From: Haloarcula marismortui ATCC 43049
Lineage (GTDB): Archaea; Halobacteriota; Halobacteria; Halobacteriales; Haloarculaceae
Assembly (NCBI RefSeq): GCF_000011085.1
Contig: NC_006396.1
Location: 2,976,001 to 3,040,000 of the forward strand
Direction: 5' to 3'
DNA length: 64,000 nt
Below the pieces are notes generated by a model. That model saw only the letters and a list, made by a program, of their open reading frames with translations. It searched no databases and had not been told where the DNA came from. A program made the translations under genes and the position numbers. How positions within the stretch are numbered: the stretch's first letter is position 1; each line of letters begins with the position of its first letter. Positions 59,670 through 64,000 of the stretch are shown here, piece after piece.

Positions 59670-61184
59670 ATGCTCGACCAGTTCCGGAAGCGACTCCGTG
59701 CGGCGGCAAGGCGACTCCGGCGGGTCGAGCGCCGCGAACTACAGGACTTCAGACGCTGGGCCGAGGTGACTGAAAACCTTGTCCACCTTTCGATGCTGGT
59801 GTTCGTCCCGCTTGCTATCGTGCTGGTGACGACGCTGGCAAACGCCGTCCCACGACTGAGTTTCCTGCTGTTTCCGCCGCTCGCAGCGGGGTCGTACACG
59901 CTGTTCGTCGACCCGACGAGCAAGTACTCCGACCCGAAGCGGTTCGTCGCGGGGCTCACCATCGGCGCGGTCTGTGGACTGGGCGCACTTGCCGTTTCGA
60001 ACAGTTACCTCACAGCGCCGGGCGGCCAGTTCGGCGTCAACGCGCTCGGTGCCGGCCTGGCCGTCTTTGCGACTGGCGTTGTCACATGGCCGCTGGACAT
60101 CGAGGAGCCGTCGTCGTACTCCACCGCCCTGCTGGCGCTGCTGGTCGAACCGAACCAGCGGGCGACGTTCGTTACTAGCATCTTCCTCGCCAGTGTACTT
60201 GTGGCGGTCCTCTTTATCATCTGGCGCGAGCAGTTCTACGAGCAGCGAGCGACGTACCTGTACGAGTCGATGTCCGGTGACGACCACGTGCTGGTCCCGA
60301 TGCGTGGCGACTCGGCAGGACAGACAGCGATGCTGGGCGCACGGCTCGCGGCCGCCCACGAAGCCGGAAAAGTCGTCCTGCTCGACATGGTTGCAGACAG
60401 CGACGCCGCCACGACCAAGCAATCGCTCACGCGGGACACGATACAGCTCGATATCCGGTCAGAAAATGGCTCAGAGTCGCCGCCGGCCCGGACCCGCCTC
60501 ATCGGCGATGGCGGTGACCCGGCCACTGCGGGGGTGTCGCCCGACAAGACTGACCTCGACGCGGAGGTCGACTGGCTGGAGACCCACGCCGACCGAATCG
60601 AGACGCGAACGGGCGTGTCCTGTCAGGTCGTCGTTGCGAGCGACGATGGCTCGCCGGCCAAGACGACGCTGCAAACCGCGGCCGAAACCAACTGTGACCT
60701 TATCGTCGCGCCCTACGAGAGCCAACACGGAGCGCTGACGCCGTATCTGCAGCGGCTGTTTCGAAGCAAGAGCGATATTGTCGTCCATCGGTCCCGGAGC
60801 GACCGGACCCGCTGGAAACAGGTCATCGTCCCCGTCCGGTCCGTCAGCGATGTAGCCCACAACATGGTCGACTTCGCAACGCGACTGGCCGGTCGGAGCG
60901 GACGGGTCGCCGTCGCAACCTGTATCGGTTCTCGCGGGGACCGCCGCCGGGCCGAAGAGATGCTTGCGGACCTCATCGAACCGTACGAGGGCGCGTTCGA
61001 GACAAGGGTTCCGCGGACAAGCATCCAGACGTTTCTGTCCGATACTGCATCGCAATACGACCTCGTCATGATCGGAGCAAGCCGTGACCGGAGCAAGGCG
61101 TCGCGGTTCATTTCGCCACCGACGTTCGAACGACTGGAGGACGTGGAAACAGACATCGCTATCGTCGACCGCGGCCGGGCCTAG
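59670..61184 (+). CDS. HPP-domain membrane protein fused to UspA-like domains
   Basis: 504 residues from the ATG at 59670, with GCTTAACAG ~27 bp upstream. The N-terminal part has four or five helices (~35-180) with the HPP-family region LSFLLFPPLAAGSYTLFVDPTSKYSDP and ending VLFIIWREQFYEQ. The remaining ~290 residues are soluble, with UspA-like segments (DDHVLVPMRGDSAGQTAMLGARLAAAHEA; QVIVPVRSVSDVAHNMVDFATRLAGR; VMIGASRDRSKASRF). It could be a stress- or ion-linked transporter with its nucleotide sensor on board. It converges with the potassium channel, overlapping by 4 bp. Confidence 0.9.
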   Translation: MLDQFRKRLRAAARRLRRVERRELQDFRRWAEVTENLVHLSMLVFVPLAIVLVTTLANAVPRLSFLLFPPLAAGSYTLFVDPTSKYSDPKRFVAGLTIGAVCGLGALAVSNSYLTAPGGQFGVNALGAGLAVFATGVVTWPLDIEEPSSYSTALLALLVEPNQRATFVTSIFLASVLVAVLFIIWREQFYEQRATYLYESMSGDDHVLVPMRGDSAGQTAMLGARLAAAHEAGKVVLLDMVADSDAATTKQSLTRDTIQLDIRSENGSESPPARTRLIGDGGDPATAGVSPDKTDLDAEVDWLETHADRIETRTGVSCQVVVASDDGSPAKTTLQTAAETNCDLIVAPYESQHGALTPYLQRLFRSKSDIVVHRSRSDRTRWKQVIVPVRSVSDVAHNMVDFATRLAGRSGRVAVATCIGSRGDRRRAEEMLADLIEPYEGAFETRVPRTSIQTFLSDTASQYDLVMIGASRDRSKASRFISPPTFERLEDVETDIAIVDRGRA

Positions 61185-62395
61185 ATATCTGCGTCGTCCT
61201 CGTCGTTCACATCGAGCAGGTGGTCGGCGATATTTTCCATCCCCTCCCGGCCCAGCGCCGACTGGACGATGAGGTGGCCACCCAGCACTGCCGGGCTGAT
61301 GACCGTGTCCGCGCCCGCTCGTCGGAGTTTCTCGATGTTCTCGCGGTCGGTCGCCGCAGCGACGATGTTAACCTCGGGGTTGAGCGTCTGTGCCGTCAGT
61401 ATCGCTAGCGCGTCCTGTGCGTCGTCGTTCGTCGCTGCGACGACCGCCACAGCGTCCTCGATACCGGCCCGTTGCATGGGTTCCTCGTCACTCGGGTCCG
61501 CAGTCAGGACGGCGATATCCTGTTGCTGGAGCCGTGTCGCTGTCTCCGTGTCCGGCGTGATGACCACGAAATCGATTGCGCCGGTCAGTTCTTCGATAAT
61601 CGGTTCCGTCAGGTCGCCGTGGCCGAGCACCAGTACGTGGTTCTCGAGCAAGTCCAGTTGTGCGTCAGTCATGTTTCCGAGTGCCTCCGAAAGCCGCTTC
61701 TCGATTGCCGGGCCCAGCAGCGACCCAAGCGCGATGGCGAAACTGGCCGTCCCGAGGACGACCACGGACATCCCGAATAGTTTCGCCTGCTGGCTCTGTG
61801 GGGTCACGTCGCCGTACCCGACGGTACTGGCCGTGACCAGTGTGTAGTAGAACGCATCGGTCGCTGTCGAGAGATTGGTGAAATCGTCCCGGAGCGCGTA
61901 CGAGCCCGCCGTTCCGTACATAAGCGAACCGAGGAGTGCCGCGCCAGCGGCCAGTTGCGCTGTCGAGAGGTCAATTGGTCGGTCGAACCGCCGCCGGTTC
62001 AGCAACATTGCCGGGAGCGAAATCAGCGAGAGCACCACGAGCGGAATCGACACCGCCGAACTCGGCACGGGGCCGACGAACGGAAGCGTCACCGCCGAGT
62101 TCTGTACCAGCCCCTGAACCGCCGCCACGGGCAGTAAGACGATGGTCGCGTACCACGCGATTCGCAGGCGGCGTCGGAGTCCGACGACGCTAACGAGTAG
62201 CGTGAATCCGGTGAGCGCACCGGTAAATCCGGCGGTACGCTGGATGCTTCGCGGAATGAGGTCTCCGAGCGGTCCGCTGATCGATACGGCACTGATGTTG
62301 ACCACACCAGTGACGAACGACAGCACCGCCACAAGCACCGGCAAGAGGATTGTTGTGCGCGCTCCCAACCAGTTCCGCGGCCTGTCCATACCCAT
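61181..62395 (-). CDS. Potassium channel protein with TrkA-N regulatory domain
   Basis: 404 residues. About six hydrophobic helices (~12-190) end with the pore region YTLVTASTVGYGDVTPQSQ (selectivity filter TVGYG). The C-terminal half is a RCK/TrkA-N Rossmann domain (HVLVLGHGDLTEPIIEEL, VVITPDTETATRLQ, VAVVAATNDDAQDALAIL, NIVAAATDRENIEKLRRAGADTVISP). It is a ligand-gated K+ channel of the Kch type. An internal ATG two codons later is the alternative start. It overlaps the convergent HPP-UspA gene by 4 bp. Confidence 0.95.
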   Translation of the reverse strand: MGMDRPRNWLGARTTILLPVLVAVLSFVTGVVNISAVSISGPLGDLIPRSIQRTAGFTGALTGFTLLVSVVGLRRRLRIAWYATIVLLPVAAVQGLVQNSAVTLPFVGPVPSSAVSIPLVVLSLISLPAMLLNRRRFDRPIDLSTAQLAAGAALLGSLMYGTAGSYALRDDFTNLSTATDAFYYTLVTASTVGYGDVTPQSQQAKLFGMSVVVLGTASFAIALGSLLGPAIEKRLSEALGNMTDAQLDLLENHVLVLGHGDLTEPIIEELTGAIDFVVITPDTETATRLQQQDIAVLTADPSDEEPMQRAGIEDAVAVVAATNDDAQDALAILTAQTLNPEVNIVAAATDRENIEKLRRAGADTVISPAVLGGHLIVQSALGREGMENIADHLLDVNDEDDADI

Positions 62396-62472
62396 CCAGA
62401 TTACAGCGGTCGGTGTAAATGTACTGTCCGCGGGCCGGAAGCGATTTACTACCGGCCACGCAGGATGTGGAC

Positions 62473-63699
62473 ATGGCTTCGCTCCCGGTCGAGGTGTTGA
62501 TGGGGATCTATCTGGGGTTGTTGGTGGGAGTGATACCGGCGCTCGTGTCGTGGGCGCTTGGGTTCAGTTTCAAGTACTTTACCGGCATTACCGTGCCGGG
62601 GTTCGGTGTTGTCGTGCTGGCAATCGCACTTGCCGGCGTCAGCGGCGGCCTCATGGCACTGGCGGATAAGTCGATTACGCAGGCCCCTAACGCCGAGCGC
62701 ATCATCACCGCAATCATTCTCGTGGGGATGGTGTCGCTGTACGCTCACAGCAAGGGCGACCAGCTTGGGGCGAACTTCCCGAAGCGGCTCTCCTTGCAGG
62801 GGCTCCGCGAGAAGAAACTCTCGGCCGATGTGGTCGAATTTGTCGGCGGCCGCGACGAAGTCCGTATTCGCATCGTCGGCGACGTGGCCGACATGGAGGG
62901 GTATCCTGCGCTTGCGGAGCCGCTCCGGGCCGAAATCCGCAGCGAGGAGTGGCGGTTCCCGGCCGACCTCCGCATCGGCGAACTCGAACGCCGGATGGAG
63001 GAGCGGCTGAAATCGGAGTTCGACCTCGGCGACGCCGCCGTCTCCATCGACGAGCAGGGGCGAGCGACGGTTGTCGCCGCGCCGCCGTTTTCGGGCCTGT
63101 CGAAGCGTGTGGGCGACAACCGCCACGCCGTCTCGGTGGACGCGCTGTTGCCGACCGGGCTGGCCCGAAACGATGAGGTGACAGTGCTGACTGAGGACGC
63201 ACAAGTTCGGGGAACCGTCGTCAGTGCCCGGTCGACGCCGTCGGCTGACGAGACACCAGCCGAGACCCCGACGGAACCGGAAATCGCCGACTCCGAGGCG
63301 CCCCCAACGCCGGTTCAGGCACCGACGACTGACGGCGGCGAGGGCCGGCTCACGGTCGCCGTGACCCGGACGGACGTGCAACCGCTCTTGCGGTCGGCCC
63401 AGCCAAAGGTCGTTGTCGAACCCCGCGGGACCCACCGGGAGTACGAACTCGTCTCCCTGCTCCGGCGGGCCGGAAGCCGGTTCCGGCGGCTTACAGTTCG
63501 CGCCGACGGCCCGCTTGACGGGACGACGCTCCGGGACGCTCACGTTCGGGAGGCCTACGACGTTGCCATCGTCGCCAGCCGGACGCCGGACGGCTGGCAG
63601 GTCGCGCCACGCGGCGACGCAGTCGTCGAAGCCGGCGACGAACTGTACGCGATTGGCCGCCGCACCGACCTCGACGCCTTCGCGGAGGCGGTCGCATGA
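62473..63699 (+). CDS. Membrane protein with C-terminal TrkA-C-like domain
   Basis: 408 residues from the ATG at 62473 (ATTTACT element ~27 bp upstream). Three or so N-terminal helices (~7-32, 40-62, 72-92) are followed by a basic NFPKRLSLQGLREKKLSAD segment and a large soluble region. The C-terminal ~80 residues (LRRAGSRFRRLTVRADGPLDGTTLRD, then AYDVAIVASRTPDGWQVAPRGDAVVEAGDELYAIG) match the RCK/TrkA-C fold. A Pro/Thr/Glu-rich linker (~255-295) separates it from the middle. Its stop overlaps the next gene's start by 4 bp. It sits beside the TrkA-N channel, so a shared K+ role is inferred. Confidence 0.87.
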   Translation: MASLPVEVLMGIYLGLLVGVIPALVSWALGFSFKYFTGITVPGFGVVVLAIALAGVSGGLMALADKSITQAPNAERIITAIILVGMVSLYAHSKGDQLGANFPKRLSLQGLREKKLSADVVEFVGGRDEVRIRIVGDVADMEGYPALAEPLRAEIRSEEWRFPADLRIGELERRMEERLKSEFDLGDAAVSIDEQGRATVVAAPPFSGLSKRVGDNRHAVSVDALLPTGLARNDEVTVLTEDAQVRGTVVSARSTPSADETPAETPTEPEIADSEAPPTPVQAPTTDGGEGRLTVAVTRTDVQPLLRSAQPKVVVEPRGTHREYELVSLLRRAGSRFRRLTVRADGPLDGTTLRDAHVREAYDVAIVASRTPDGWQVAPRGDAVVEAGDELYAIGRRTDLDAFAEAVA

Positions 63700-64000
63700 C
63701 GCCGCTCGGCCCGACACTGCTCGCACAGATCGGTGCGAACCTGCAACTGGGGATAGTGTCACGAACGCTGGTCGAAGGCGTTGTCTGGCTCCTCGCCATT
63801 ACGGTCCTCGCCGCGACGCCGGCTGGTGCTATCGCCGTCTTCTACCGCTGGTACGTCCGTGAACGCATTCAGACCGGGCTGGCGCTCCTGTTCGGATTGA
63901 CTGCGGTCGTCCTCGTTATCGGAGCGACGACCGCGCTCAGTGAGGTTATTCTCGGTGATGAGGACGTGCTGGCGGCCGGTGCAGTCCTGCTGAATCTCGC
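63696..64000 (+). CDS. Membrane protein, partial (runs past the window end)
   Basis: At least 101 residues from the ATG at 63696 (MTPLGPTLLAQIGANLQLG), with no stop before base 64000. Two hydrophobic helices are visible (~27-46 LVEGVVWLLAITVLAATPAG; ~60-80 LALLFGLTAVVLVIG). The ATGA overlap with the TrkA-C gene makes a coupled pair. It is probably the second half of a two-component membrane system with it. The rest is outside the window. Confidence 0.8.
   Translation, partial: MTPLGPTLLAQIGANLQLGIVSRTLVEGVVWLLAITVLAATPAGAIAVFYRWYVRERIQTGLALLFGLTAVVLVIGATTALSEVILGDEDVLAAGAVLLNL

Overview
The window is a GC-rich, acidic-proteome haloarchaeal chromosome segment. The gene set and protein style (BtuCDF with a PGF-CTERM-type binding protein, a HalX response regulator, a KaiC-like ATPase, HerA/NurA, class I HMG-CoA reductase, DUF63 and DUF4013 membrane proteins, single-domain UspA proteins) suggest Haloarcula or a close relative. 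This is inferred from composition and family content, not from a database search. Many genes have an AT-rich TATA element centred about 26-27 bases before the chosen start codon, as in leaderless haloarchaeal transcripts. I used that spacing to choose starts. I saw no rRNA, tRNA, CRISPR array or prophage.

Layout. 1-6.8 kb: the tail of a histidine kinase, an unrecognised cytosolic protein, carA divergent from an Lrp regulator with two diverged copies of one intergenic repeat on either side, an MscS channel, an AI-2E family membrane protein and a soluble histidine kinase. 6.8-13.4 kb: an Hrq1/MrfA-type helicase whose N-terminus looks broken by a frame-changing deletion, btuD-btuC, divergent btuF, and a 5-formyl-THF cyclo-ligase. 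13.5-25.5 kb: a multidomain receiver/PAS/GAF kinase, a flavin disulfide oxidoreductase, an RND/MMPL exporter with its CARDB-type surface partner and a divergent TetR that has two matching 18-bp palindromes, a HalX regulator, a complete 696-bp IS6-family element with 8-bp target duplications, a membrane PAS-like protein and NAD kinase.

25.5-41.5 kb: a KaiC-like ATPase preceded by a possible 11-codon leader peptide, UspA proteins, HerA and NurA separated by an EEP phosphatase and small regulators, phosphoglycerate mutase, KptA, a wHTH-GNAT fusion, an FMN split-barrel protein and the NAD operon nadA-nadB-nadC. 41.8-50.7 kb: an amidohydrolase, HMG-CoA reductase (mevalonate and archaeal lipids), small membrane and zinc-ribbon proteins, a cupin, a lipoprotein, isocitrate dehydrogenase with a duplicated 3' tail, an Ntn asparaginase and type II methionine aminopeptidase.

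50.7-64 kb: a 55-bp tandem repeat, a tiny zinc-ribbon gene, a candidate structured RNA upstream of a HIT hydrolase, an orphan Tat-exported Rieske protein, a CDF transporter, an archaeal MtaB-type tRNA methylthiotransferase, deoC, DUF63, uridine phosphorylase, an HPP-UspA fusion, a TrkA-N potassium channel, and a TrkA-C-like membrane protein overlapping a second membrane gene cut by the window end.

The region is mainly core metabolism (pyrimidine, NAD, isoprenoid, TCA, nucleoside salvage) with envelope transport and signalling genes between. The most unusual signals are non-coding or structural: the KaiC leader peptide, the TetR palindromes, the stem-loop before the HIT gene, the repeated DNA, the broken helicase start, and an IS element wedged into a short divergent promoter without removing either TATA box.
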